NCBI GenBank assembly: GCA_948144175.1 | Contig: CANXME010000532.1 | Span: 3,037,001 to 3,101,000, forward strand | Origin: Closterium sp. NIES-65 | Lineage: Eukaryota > Streptophyta > Zygnematophyceae > Desmidiales > Closteriaceae | DNA length: 64,000 nucleotides | Direction of reading: 5' to 3' | Part shown: in pieces, positions 38,066-49,555 of the stretch | Layout: every line of letters begins with the position of its first letter | How positions within the stretch are numbered: position 1 is the first letter of the stretch | Made by a program: the position numbers and the translations under genes | The notes under the pieces: generated by a model | What the model was told of the DNA's origin: nothing | What the model saw: the letters and a program-made list of their open reading frames with translations, nothing else | Databases searched by the model: none

Positions 38066-41000
38066 TCAAGAGGTGAGCAAGTGAGGCAAAACTGGGACGA
38101 GTCCCAGCTTAGTGCAGAATTGCTGATGATCACAAGGCGGAAGTGCCTTGGTGAAAACATCAGCAGTGTTGGCCTCAGAGGCCACGTACGCAAGTCCCAA
38201 CTGACCACGCTGCTGCAACTCACGAGCAAGAAAGTAACGGAGAGCAATGTGCTTCGTTCTGTGCTCCAAGCGCTGCTCTCCACACAAGGCCAGCATGGCC
38301 TTTTTGTCTACGTACAGCACTGGAGGAGCACGAGGCGGCTCTCCAAGGTCAGTCAGCAGGTAGGTGAGCCAGCGAAGCTCCTGTGCAGCCATGGCCCCGG
38401 TGTAGATCTCAGCCTCACAACTGGAGCCGAGAACAGAAGACGAGCGAGTAGCCCGCCACGAGACAGAGCCGGAACCAAGACTGAAGGTGTAACCCTGTGA
38501 CGACCGCTGCGTAGCCTGGTCGTCAGCCCAAGAAGCGTCCGCGTGCCCAGTGAGGACCACTGTTCTCCGCCCTCCAAGCACTAGCCTCATGCCTGACGTA
38601 TTGCACAAGTAGCGCAACACCCTCTTCGCTGCAGCCATGTGCTCTGGTCGGTGTCTCCTAGGAGCAACATAGCGTGCAAGAATGCTCAGAGGGAATGCAA
38701 GGTCAGGTCCTGTGCAGGTCATCAGGTACATGAGGCAGCCAACAAGCTATGGGTACGGGCCACTCGACTCTACGGACTCATCCGAAGGCAGAGCTGAGAG
38801 CGAGTGGCGAGTAGCGAGAGGAGTGGCCTGAGGCAAGGAGTACGTGAAGCCGAAGCGCTGAAGGACCTGCTGCACCATGTGTGACTGAGTTAAGGTAATG
38901 GTGCGGCGTGCTCTGTCCCGAGTGATCTGCAAGCCAAGGTAGCTGCGCAGTTCACCCTAGGTCTGTGCACGTGTGTCTCTTCTGCAGCTCGGACTTCACG
39001 TAGGAAAGTCCAGCAGTGTCAGCAGTGGCGAAGACCAAGTCGTCGACGTACACGAGGATGTAGAACGGCGGCAGAGAAGTGTCGGTGCGCAGAAACAACG
39101 ACGGGTCAGCAGTAGAGGGAGCAAACCCAAGAGCCGCAAGCGTAGTCCTCAGTGTGTCGTTCCACTCACGCGGTGCCTGGCGGAGACCATAGACTGGCCG
39201 TCGGAGGCTCCACTGGGTGCCAGGAGGGAAAGTCCCAGTGAAGCCAGGCGGACGGCGCAGCCAGATCTCCTCGTGCAGGCTGCCCTACAAGAAAGCAGTG
39301 CTGAAGTCAAGAGAGTGAAGCTCGTAGTCGCGCTGAGCGGCTATGTGCAGCAGCACCCGAAGAGTAGTCATCTTTGGGGTGGGAGAGAAGGTCTGAAAGT
39401 AGTCAACTCCCTGCCGCTGACTGAAGCCACGAGCGACATACCGCGCCTTGAAGACAGGTGGAGAGCCAGGCGGCCACTTCACCCTGAAGATCCACATGCC
39501 ACTGACGATGTTCGCCCCAGGAGGGGGAACCTCGTCAACGTAGGTGCCTGTGGACTTCCAGGAAGCCATCTCTGCATCCATAGCTGCCTGCCACTGAGAG
39601 GAGTAGGGACCCTCTACAGCCTCCGCGTAAGAACGCGGAGTAGGGATGTGTAGCGCATCCGGGTCTCCCTCAGGGGCAAGCAGTACAGACGCGAGATGAG
39701 GTGAAGCAGCAGCGAGACACTGGATCTCCTCCTGCCTGTCCTCAAGGACGTCCGTGCCAAGAGCACACTCACCCCCGACGGACGGAGGACAGACAGACGC
39801 AGACTCAGCAACAAGACTAGCAGCGTAGTCCAGACGACAGCGAGCAGCAAAGTCGACGAGCTCAGCAACAAGAGCAGACGCAGCAGTGGACTCAAAAGAG
39901 GGGTCAGTGACGACAGTAGCAAGAAGACGCGTGACAGTAGGACTGGCAGCACGAAGAGAGTCCGACTCCGGGTCGGCAAGCGCAGGAAGAGAGGACTCAG
40001 GAGGAGAAGGCAAAGGGGCACGCAGAGGAGCAGTGGACAGACGCACAGACATCCGGTGCGTGCCAGGGACAGGAAGGAGGACGCTGACGCGAACTGCGAC
40101 CACTAGCACGAGCAGCACAAACAGGCGACGCGGGACGAGACGCAGGCTCACGACGCTCAACAAGACCTCCAGTAGGACCTGCGTAAGGAGAGGGAGCAGG
40201 CAGTGGGGAGGCGGGCTCTAACAGTGACTGCGACGGGACAGGCGGTGGACACTCAACCGAAGGAGGAAGACCAAGAACCTGCTGCAGGAGCGGAACGAAG
40301 TACGGCCGAGGCCGCGCGGGGACTCCAGCCACAGCAGGGACGGCACCAGCACCCTCAGCGGTAGCACCAGCGCCAACTGCACCTCCAGCGGCAGGACCTC
40401 CAGCCGCACCAGTAGCAGGACCACCATCCGGAAGGTCAGCAGCAGTCTCAGCACCAACACCCTCAGCAGCTCCAGCTCCAATAGGACCCGCAGGCCCAGC
40501 AGCTCCGGGACCGGCGACACCAGCACCTTCAGCGGCTGAAGAAGCTCCAGCACCAGTAGTACGCCTCGAGCGGCGAGCAAACCACTCGCGCAGCTCCTGT
40601 GGAGAGAGCGGCTCCCGCCGAGACGGAGCACCCGGAGAACCTCCAGGCCCAGCACCGCCAGACGCCACAAAGGGAGGTCCAGCTGCCGCAGGCTCCGCAC
40701 AGCCAGGCTCAGCAGCCCCAGACGCATCACCCCCAGGCTCAGCAGCTCCCAACGTAGCACCCCCAGACTCAGCACCCCCAGGCTCAGCAGCTCCAGACGC
40801 AGCACCCCCAGGCTCGGCACCCCCAAGCTCAGCACCCCCAGGCTCGTCACCCCCAGGCCCAGCACCCACGTGCACAGCACCCCCAGAGTCAGCACCCCCA
40901 GGCTCAGCACCCGCAGCAGGACCAGAGTCACCAGCAACCTCGACCGGCTCGACTGCGTCTACCTGGGACACACCTGAAGGGGCAGGAACCTGAGGGGGGA

Positions 41001-43993
41001 GGGGGTCTACCGGGGGGGGACCTGGCACAAGGAAGTCCGGTGGCGGGGGGAGGGAAGGAGTGCGGTAGGGGAAGAGGCGGTAGAAGGGGACTGACTCGTC
41101 GAACGTGACGTCCTGGGAGGACAGAACACGACGAGAGGAGGGGTGGTAGAACTGCCACCCTAGAGCGTCAGGGGGGAAGCCAAGGAAGACACAGGGAGCA
41201 GCACGGGGGGACAGCTTGTCCGTAGACAAGTCGCGGACAAACGCCCGAGATCCCCAGACACGGAACGCAGACGCATCGCCGACCTTCCCAGTCCACAGGA
41301 GGGCCGGGGAGGTACGGACCTTCCCCGGCCGGGAAACCCCGGGGTGAAGGTTGATCTGATGCGCCGCGTACCGTACCGCAAACGGCCACAGGAAATGGGG
41401 GGCAGCCGCATGCATCATGGACGTACGAGCGACGTCCATGACCATGCCAATGCGGCGCTCAGCAATCCCATTTTGCTGTGGAGAGTCCGGAAGCGTAAAG
41501 GTCTGGCGGATGCCCTGTGCACGACAGTAGGCTCGTAGAAGGCCAGAGGAGAACTCTCCGCCTCGGTCAGAGTGCAGACGCAAAACAGGAAAGTCCGAGC
41601 CGAAGCTCCTCCTGAGCTGGAGATGAGCTGCGCGGATCCAGTCGATCAACACCTCAGTGACATCACCCTTGCTGCGCAAGGGGAAGAGTGTGGTGAAACG
41701 CGAGTAGTCGTCAACCACCAGCAGAAAGTAGCGCTCGTGACCCTGTCCACGGACGCGGGCCGGGCCCCACACGTCCATGTGAAGCGTCTGCAGAGGAGCC
41801 TCTGTCGGAGGAAACTGTGAGTGGGGGGCAGCCCGGAGGCGCCCCTTGACACAAGGGACACAGGAAGGTCCTGGCCCCGAAGGAAGGGGAGGGAGAGACC
41901 GGGGAAGACCAGAGACAAGGACACGGGAAGCCATGTCCCTGAGACGAGGCAAGGAGGGGTGGCCAAGACGGTGGTGCCACAGGAGAGTCTCGTGAGACAG
42001 GAGGCGACACGAGCAGGGGGCAGACTCAGGACCAGACCTGGACGCAGCAGCAAACACCTGACCCGATGCAGCTACCTGGCCAGACATAGGGACAGGAGGA
42101 GACTCAGTGGTCAGGGTGTAGAGGCTCGACCCCGGCCGACGGGAGAACGTGGCCAGGTGCCGACCTGTGCGCGCGTCCGTGCAGTGGGTCACCCGCTGAC
42201 TCGCAGGAGTAAACTCGTGAACCCCCGCATCCTGTAGGTCAGCACCACTCACCAAGTTCGTCGAGAACGAGGGGAGGTACAGACCAGACAGAGCGCCTGA
42301 GGGGGCAGCTGGACACGGTAGGACAGTGGAGAAGTGAGAGAGGTCAGGACCCCCAGAGGGGTCAGCCAGGGAGACCGCAACCGGCCGGCCAAGCGGCGTG
42401 AGTGTGGTGCGGTCCCGAAAGAAGGAGCGAGAAGCCCCAGAGTCAAGTGTAAAGGTGAGGGAGGCCGAAGCCGACGTGGTACCTGAGAGCGCAGCCTCAC
42501 AAGTACATGAGAGCGCAACCTCACCAGTACCTTAGAGCGCAGCCTCACCAGTACCTGAGAGCGCAGCAGTGGCACAGGCACCTAGCGCAGTCGTACCAAT
42601 GCCCAGGTCGGGCGGGCAACACCGGTAACAATCACCCTCATCACTAATAGACACAGCATACATGGCAGCAAGGATAGCATCAAAGTCTAGCTCAAATATC
42701 GCTACACCAGCTCTAGACAGCTCTCCCCAGCAGGGGATCTCAGAAGCGTCAGGGAACTGCTGACGCCACGCTTCCGTCAGGCGGCCAAAGCAGCGTCGGG
42801 TGGAGTGGGCACCCCCACACTGCTCACCCGCGCGGTCGCCGCTGCGAAGAACGTAGGTGCACGGGCTAAAGCCTCCACCACGCTGACTCTGCGTGTACCA
42901 CTCACGGAGCTGCTGAGGCATGGGGACGTCCCGAGAACGCTGCTGCTGCTGCCGCGGACCACCACTAGAGCCGCTCCGCTGCGGGGCAGTACCCCGACCA
43001 GCTCCACCTCCTCCGCCACCACCGCCTCCACCTCTGCCACCACCGCCTCCACCTCCGCCACCACCACCGCCTCCGCTCCCACCGCCTCCGCCGCCACCAC
43101 CTCCGCCGCCGCTGCCGCCGCCACCGCCACCACTCCCGCCACCACTCCCTCCGCCGCCTCCACCTCCACCTCCACCGCCCCCGCCAGCTCCACCCGCGCC
43201 CTTGCCCCCCTTGCCCTTGCCAGGGCGGCGTCTCCTGCTAGGGGCAGACGCCGCGCCGACCGACTCAAGACCAAGCAGGTCGGCAGTAGCAGCAGAGGCA
43301 AGAGAGGGCAGCAGGGGGGAAGGAGAACACCCCTCAAAGATGGGGGTGCGCGGGTCTCCATGGGAGGCTCCTACAGCGACTATGCTCTTCTCTGCCGCTA
43401 GGAGGGCCTTCTCGAGGAGATCAACAGTGAGAGTGGTGGGACAGACTGAGAGGAAGTGGTCCCTGACTACGCGAAGCGAGTCAGGGAGACGAGTGACTAT
43501 GTAATAGAGAGCGATGTACATGGGGGGGGGGGTTCTTGGCGCAGAACTCAGCAGGAAGGGCGGCGCGGTAGCGAGTGTCACTAGTGCGGAGGTGCGTAAT
43601 GAGGTCAGCGTCAGTAGGAAAGGCAGTGAGATCAGGAAAGAGGTACGGTAGCATGAGACGGCTCAGTGCAGCAGTGGCAGGGGAAGAGTAGCGCGCAACT
43701 ACAGCGTCGTACAAGGTCTGAGCACTCTTGTACTGACTAAAGTGCGCGCGCTCAGTGGTGGGCAAGTGGTGACGCACAGCAAGACGTGCAGCAGCATCGC
43801 GGGTGGCCCACTGAGAGCGAACAGTGGGGTCAGCATCAGCAGCAGGAGCAGGAGAGGCGCCAGAGGTGAGGTCAAAGAGGGAAAGACCGTCCGCCCTATC
43901 GCACTGTAAAAACAACTGCAGGTCGTCGACCCAGACCTCAAAGTCAATGGCTCGACCCTCAGCGTCAAAAGCGAGGACACTAGGGGTAGCCAT
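38066..43993 (-). pseudogene. copia L Gag-Pol with several breaks
   Basis: It starts MATPSVLAFDAEG at 43993 and ends LVPVLPHLLTS at 38066. Gag breaks after about 150 codons, where a poly-C run of 11 (10 in copia M) shifts the frame near 43522-43532. The Gly-rich gag part lies in 42532-43581. GAG pre-integrase and integrase lie within 39997-42255 (HRLGHPSLPRL, HMDVWGPARV, LHSDRGGEF, QQNGIAERRIG), followed by a Pro/Gly/Ala spacer and a shift near 40075. RT has a Gln-position TAG at 39285-39287, an extra base near 38960 (GACCTAGGG), and a Glu-position TAG near 38750. RNase H is 38066-38731. All domains are recognisable. Confidence 0.9.
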
Positions 43994-44099
43994 GACGATA
44001 GACTAGCAGTGCAAGCAGTGGGGAAGGGCACGCAATAGCAGTGGGGCGGTGCCGTGCTCACCAGATAGGGCAGGTCGGGCGGTTGGGTAGCAGGGCGGC

Positions 44100-45085
44100 T
44101 CGGCGGCTCGTGGGCGGCTCGGCTGCTGCTGGGTGGCTCGGCTATTGCTGGGCGGCTCGGCGGCTCCTGGGCGGCTCGGCTGCTCCTGGGCGGCTCGGCT
44201 GCTGCTGGGCGGCTCGGCTGCTGCTGGTCGGCTCGGCGGCTCCTGGGCGGCTCGGCTGCTGCTGGGCGGCTCGGCTGATGCTGGGCGGCTCGGCTGTTGC
44301 TGGGCAGCTCGGTAGGGCGGCGGGTGGGCCGCAGGGAGGGCGGCGGGTGGGCCGCAGGTAGGGCGGCGGGTGGGCCGCAGGTAGGGCAGCGGAGGGCCGC
44401 AGGTAGGGCGGCGGTAGGGCCGCAGATAGGGCGGCTGGTGGGCCGCAGGTAGGGCGGCGGTGGGGCCGCAGGTAGGGCGGCTGGTGGGCCGCAGGTAGGG
44501 CGGCGGTGGGGCCGCAGGTAGGGCGGCGGAGGGCCGCAGGTAGGGTGGCGGTAGGGCCGCAGGTAGGGTGGCGGGTGGGCCGCAGGTAGGGCGGCTGGTG
44601 GGTCGCAGGTAGGGCGGCGAGGCCGCGTAGGTGAGGCGGCGGGGCCGCAACGTAGGGGCGGCGGAGCCGCGTAGGTGAGGGCGGCAGGGGCCGCGTAGGT
44701 AAGGGCGGCGGGGCCGCTCGGGTAAGGGCGGCGGGGCCGCGTTGCTGAGGCGGCGGGGCCGCGTAGGTTGGGCGGCGGGGCCGCGTAGGTTGGGCGGCGG
44801 GGCCGCGTAGGTGAGGCGTAGGGGTGGCGGAGCCGCGTAGGTGAGGGCGGCAGGGGCCGCGTAGGTAAGGGCGGCGGGGCCGCTAAGGTAAGGGTGGCGG
44901 GGCCGCGTTTCTGAGGCGGCGGGGCCGCGTAGGTTGGGCGGCGGGGCCGCGTAGGTGAGGCGGCGGGGCCGCGTAGGTGAGGCGGCAGGGCCGCGACGTA
45001 GGGGCGGCGGAGCCGCGTAGGTGAGGGCGGCAGGGGCCGCGTAGGTTAGGGCGGCACAACGGGCCGCTAGGGGCGACACGGAGGG
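44100..45085 (-). repeat. GC-rich tandem repeats in copia L leader
   Basis: Three repeat types follow one another: GGGCGGCTCGGCTGCTGCT (44100-44310), GTAGGGCGGCGGTGGGGCCGCAG of about 22-23 bases (44310-44620), and GGGGCCGCGTAGGTGAGGCGGC (44620-45060). They separate gag from the hairpin and primer site. Confidence 0.85.
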
Positions 45086-45090
45086 TCGCT

Positions 45091-45120
45091 AAAAAAAAAG
45101 GGGCGCGCCTCGGGGCGCGC
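45091..45120 (-). promoter_or_regulatory. leader hairpin with oligo-T tail, copia L
   Basis: On the minus strand GCGCGCC-CCGA-GGCGCGC (45103-45120) is followed by CCCC and nine T's (45091-45099). It lies about 37 bases downstream of the primer site. The same module is at 63877-63904 in copia M. Confidence 0.85.
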
Positions 45121-45304
45121 TTCGGTGGGCCCTAGAAACAGTCCCTAGGAGGGGACCTGCTCTGATACCATGTGAAGAATGAGAACGAGAATGGATGAAC
45201 TATGAATGAAGTGGGTACAAGTACTAACCCTAATTGGGTTGTACCCCCTATGGGATACCCCACTACAGCCTACACAAAAGTATAAGCTATATGACATTCT
45301 GACA

Positions 45305-45731
45305 AAAAGGAGGACACAATGGCGTGAATTTAAAACGCCACGACCAGCCAGCAACAGGGGAAATCGCCGAGACAAATGGAGGCTCCGCGAAATAAGACTC
45401 TGCACCGACCGGGAAACCCCAGGCGAACACCCCCGAGAGTAAGAATATTCCCTCTCGAGGTTTTCAAGCCTTTAAAAAATTCAAGGGAGATTTCAAGGCC
45501 AAGAAAATTCCTTCACACATTATTCAGGTACCTGAGAAGTTGGGCTAACCACTCCGGAGCGTTGAAAAGGGTCGTGCGTTCCAAGGAGTTCATATTCTCT
45601 CCCTGCAGCAAAGTGTTAAGGCTCCCTATTGCCCACAGGAGAAGCCTATACAGCTGCAAAGGCTTAAGGGAAGGTTCCAGGCCAAGACGAAGCTGAATCG
45701 GCCTCGGATAAATCCTTCTAACCTTGCTCAA
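45305..45731 (+). pseudogene. gypsy D gag C-terminal linker
   Basis: This is gypsy D sequence between copia L and the protease. No domain is recognised; short basic frames occur. It should be the end of gag and the gag-pol junction. Confidence 0.4.
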
Positions 45732-48700
45732 TTGGAAACTGATATGGAGTCACCAGCTTCGAGCGCAGGACCAAGGGATGATCTATTTGACGTACCCTAC
45801 GATCCTATAAGCGAGACCATCTATGGTTACTCGAAGCAGCAAAAACCACTACTACTTGAGGTGATCTGCAATGGGCGACGCCTCGAGGCAATGATGGACA
45901 GTGGTGCGTCGCACTCGGTGTGCGACCGCGGGACGTTGGAGAAAATTGGAGAATTTTCGGAGGAGACCAAGTTCTCGGCAACAATGGTGGACGGTACGAA
46001 ACTTCCCATCCACGACGAAGCATCACTGCAGCTGCACATAGGGGCGCTGAGGTGGAAGCCGACGTTGCCGATCACGAACATCAATGGCTTAGATTTTATA
46101 TTGGGGCGAGATTTCTTAAAGCGGTTCAACCCCGAGATCGATTAGGTCAACAGGAAGGCGCGCATCTACAACAACGGGAAACGAGTGGAGCTGCGAAGCT
46201 GGACAGATACAGGGAGCGTTCTTGAAATGATACTCGCACGGTTCGAACAGACAGTGAATGAAAGTAACACGGGTTACTTAGCACTGGTTATGGCAGCAGC
46301 AGAGGAGGAGAAGCCGAGTCCGGAGCTACCTGCAGCACTAAAGGAGGTATTGGAGCAGTACAAGGATATAATGCCCGACGACCTACCCGCAGGCGTACCT
46401 CCAGCACGCACCCATGAGCACGAGATCGTGGAGGAACTAGGTGCGAAACCCGTCTCACGTGCACCATACCAACAGAGTCCGACCGAACTCACAGACATGA
46501 AGAAACAGATAGAGTATCTACTGGACAGACAACTCATCCTCCCATCCACCTCTCCCTACAGTGCACCAGTACTTTTCACTCCAAAGCCAGACGGTAGTGT
46601 ACGGATGTGCATCGACTACCTCGCACTGAACAAACAGACAGTTGAAAACAAATACCCCATACCGCTCATCGACGACCTACTGGATCAACTGCGTGGTGCA
46701 ACAGTCTTTTCGAAGCTGGACCTACGGTCGGGTTACTGGCAGATCAAGATGGCAGACAACTTGGTCCACAAGACAGCGTTCCGTACCAGATACGGCTCCT
46801 ACGAATACTTGGTGATGCCGTTCGGACTCTGCAACGCACCAGCGACGTTCCAGGCAGAAATGAACCATATTCTACGACCCCTACTAGACAAGTGCGTAGT
46901 GGTGTACCTGGACGATATCCTCATCTACTCCGAGAACATGAAGGGGCACGTGGAGCATCTACGGAAGGTGTTCGAGATCCTGCGGAAAAATAAGTTCTAC
47001 GTGAAACTGTCAAAGAGCGACTTCGCACTGAAGGAGGTGCAGTTTCTCAGGCACATGGTGAGTGCCAAGGGCGTACACGTAGACCCGCGGAAGATCAAAG
47101 CCGTTAAAAAGTGGAATGTTCCTGAGAACGTGAAGGAGTTGCAGCAGTTCCTAGACTTCGCCAACTACTACAATAGGTTCGTGCCCCAGTACGCGAAGGT
47201 AGCAGCGCCACTGACCGACCTACTGAAAAAGGATACGCCCTTCAAATGGGATACTCCTCATCAGCAAGACATGGAACAGTAACTGCACTGACCACAGCAC
47301 CAGTACTCATTCTACCGGACCCCGAGAAGGACTACGTAGTTGAAGCAGACGCTAGTGACCAGGCAGTCGGAGCAGTACTGATGCAGGATCATGGGAACGG
47401 GTTACAGCCTATCGCTTACCTCAGTAAGAAGCTACACAAAGCAGAACTGAACTACCCCATTCACGACAAGGAAGCCTTAGCAATAGTCGTCGCCTTCAAG
47501 GCATGGAGGTGTTACCTAGAGGGAGCCAAGACCACAGTCAATACTTACCACTATAGCCTCAAATACTTGAAGTCGCAGCCTACGCTCTCACGACGACAGG
47601 TGCGGTGGGTGGATTTCTTGGAGACCCACTTCCACTACGACATCGTCTACAAGCCCGGGCTACACAACAAAGCAGACGCGTTGAGCCACCCAGGTCATGT
47701 AGCAGGCATCCAACTCGACGAGATGAACCCTCTGATCAAGGGTCTATTCCAACATGGGTACTCCGTGGACGCAGAGATCGCTACAGCACAGACCAAGAAG
47801 CTGTTATAGTGGGAGAAAGACTTAGCTGTAAGGAAGGGTCCAGGAAAGATTTGGGTACCGAATTACGCCCCGCTACGGCAGATCCTATTGGAGGAGTTTC
47901 ACGACATACCTTACGTGGGACATTTTGGGAGCAACAAGACGTTAGCAGGGATAGCGAAGTATTACTACTGGCCCGGGATGGCACCAGACGTGCAGCAGTT
48001 CGTCACCTCTTGCGATACGTGCCAGCGGATGAAGAGCAGCAAGCGGAAAAAAGCAGGGTTACTTCAGCCTCTACCTGTACCGGAGCAGCCATGGCAGGTC
48101 GTTAGCCTCGACTTTATCACAGGACTTCCTTCGACCTCACGGGGGCACGATTCCATCCTCGTAGTAATCGATAAGTTCTCCAAAATGGGTCACTTCATAC
48201 CGACCAACGCCACAGCTACAGCTGAAGCAATTGCTCGCCTCTTCTTCGACCGCATCATCACCATCCACGGCATCCCCACTACACTCATCTCAGATAGAGA
48301 CCCCCAATTCACGAGTAAGTTCTGGAAGGAGCTCATGGGATTATTGGGGACCAAACTTGCGATGTCCTCAGCATACCACCCACAGACTGACGGACAAACA
48401 GAGCGACTCAATTAAGTGGTTGAACAGTTACTGCGCACAGCTTGCAAGGATGGCGTCAGCCACTGGGACACACAGTTACCGACCCTAGAGTTCGCTTACA
48501 ACAACGCCTAACATGCGGCCACAGGGAAAACTCCTTTCTTCCTGTGTTACGGAAGGGAACCACTCACACCACAGCAGCCAACCACACCGGCACACGTCCA
48601 AGCCGCACATGACTTCGTCACCACCATGCAGCAGCTATGGGAGAAGGCTCAGCGACGACTCACCATAATGCAGACCTCCCAGAAGCAGTATGCCGACCGT

Positions 48701-49174
48701 CAGCGACGTGATCACTCAGTAGCAGTCGGAGATCAGGTGCTTCTTGACACGCGCAACTTGAACCTGTCTCACCTCCCATCCAAACTCCGGCCTCGCTTCT
48801 GTGGTCCTTTTCCCGTTAAGGCACAGGTGACACCAGTAACATTCTGCTTGCACTTACTAGATACATGGAAGCTTCACAACGCTTTCCATGTCCAGCTACT
48901 GAAGCCCTACAAGGACCCCAACCAACAGTTCCAGGGATGGCAACTACCGCCACCACCACCACCTGTTCTCATACAGGATGAACCCGAGTACGAAGTGGAG
49001 CGTGTTCTCACTCATCGGCGCCGCGGCGGCAAGACCCTCGAGTTTCTGATACGCTGGAAGGGATACGACCCTACTGAGGACAGCTGGATCGCAGAAGCTG
49101 ATATGGGCAACGCACGCCGTGCTCTCAAGGACTATCTTGTCAAGCAGTGTGTTTCTCACGCCACCCAGCTTTGA
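45732..49174 (+). pseudogene. gypsy D Pol: protease, RT, RNase H, integrase, chromodomain
   Basis: Retropepsin with MMDSGASHSVC lies at about 45890-45925. RT is 46185-47282 (FSKLDLRSGYWQI, YLDDILIY). RNase H is from about 47290 (VVEADASDQAVGAVL). Integrase has an HHCC finger (HDIPYVGH.. CDTC) and catalytic D, D, E (SLDFITGLP, SDRDPQF, DGQTERLN), about 47890-48420. The GPY/F-type module (SKLRPRFCGPFPV) is at about 48777. A C-terminal chromodomain (YEVERVLTHRRRGGKTLEFLIRWKGYDPTEDSW) is at about 48988-49090; such domains bind methylated histone tails and guide integration. Breaks are TAG 46143-46145, a frameshift at 47250-47285, TAG 47807-47809, TAA 48413-48415 and TAA 48509-48511. Confidence 0.92.
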
Positions 49175-49184
49175 GGGGGGGACG

Positions 49185-49555
49185 TGTGAGAGTACGACGG
49201 CTTATGCCAGCTATGCTTGCTTGCCTTACTTTATTATGCTATTTCTAGCATAGATAATTATATGCATGCATGAATTGCTTGATTTCCTAGGCTAAGTGCT
49301 TTCCTATATTTTATTATAGTTATAGCACCGAGCTAGGTTGCGTGCACCGAATTCTGGCTTTTCGGTTGCCACCGAATTGCCTTCTGCCGAATTCGGGAAG
49401 GATCTGTTCGGGACGCTTCACGACCCGCGGAACCTTCGCGTAACACCTGGTTACGGGGCCTTGTGTCGAGCCTATATATAGCCTCGTGTTGTACCCAGGT
49501 GATAATTCAATTCAATTCACATTCTCTTTTCTGAGCTCGATCCTAGATCCTCACA
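49185..49555 (+). repeat. gypsy D 3' LTR
   Basis: The 371-base LTR is preceded by the GAGGGGGGG purine tract and followed by the ATGTT duplication (49556-49560). Confidence 0.92.

Larger units (their letters stand above)
37725..45304 (-). mobile_element. copia L, minus strand (TSD AAAAG), identical LTRs
   Basis: This 7580-base element has 134-base LTRs (37725-37858 and 45171-45304) that read identical throughout. The target AAAAG is duplicated at 37720-37724 and 45305-45309. The primer site TGGTATCAGAGCAGG (minus strand) adjoins 45171. The leader has one hairpin with an oligo-T tail and long GC repeats. The 3' block core is 37921-37936. The polyprotein is nevertheless broken at several sites. 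Confidence 0.95.
24704..49555 (+). mobile_element. gypsy D, chromodomain Ty3/gypsy element (TSD ATGTT), itself split twice
   Basis: Both LTRs are 371 bases (24704-25074 and 49185-49555), begin TGTGAGAGTACGACGG and end GATCCTCACA. The target ATGTT is duplicated at 24699-24703 and 49556-49560. The primer site (TTGGTAATCAGAGC) follows at 25076, and the purine tract GAGGGGGGG precedes the right LTR. Native sequence remains at 25075-25794, 37535-37724 and 45305-49184; the rest is copia E and copia L. The LTRs differ at over a dozen positions. The order protease-RT-RNase H-integrase-chromodomain assigns it to the chromoviruses, a Ty3/gypsy clade. Confidence 0.95.

Noticed and set aside
44003-45079. 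358-codon Pro/Tyr/Ala-rich frame in the copia L leader
   Set aside because: It follows the tandem leader repeats, is not conserved between copias, and lies in the untranslated leader.
45091-45120. Rho-independent-type terminator
   Set aside because: The hairpin plus T run has that shape, but the setting is a eukaryotic retrotransposon leader shortly after the primer site, where such termination would destroy the transcript; an RNA signal is more plausible.
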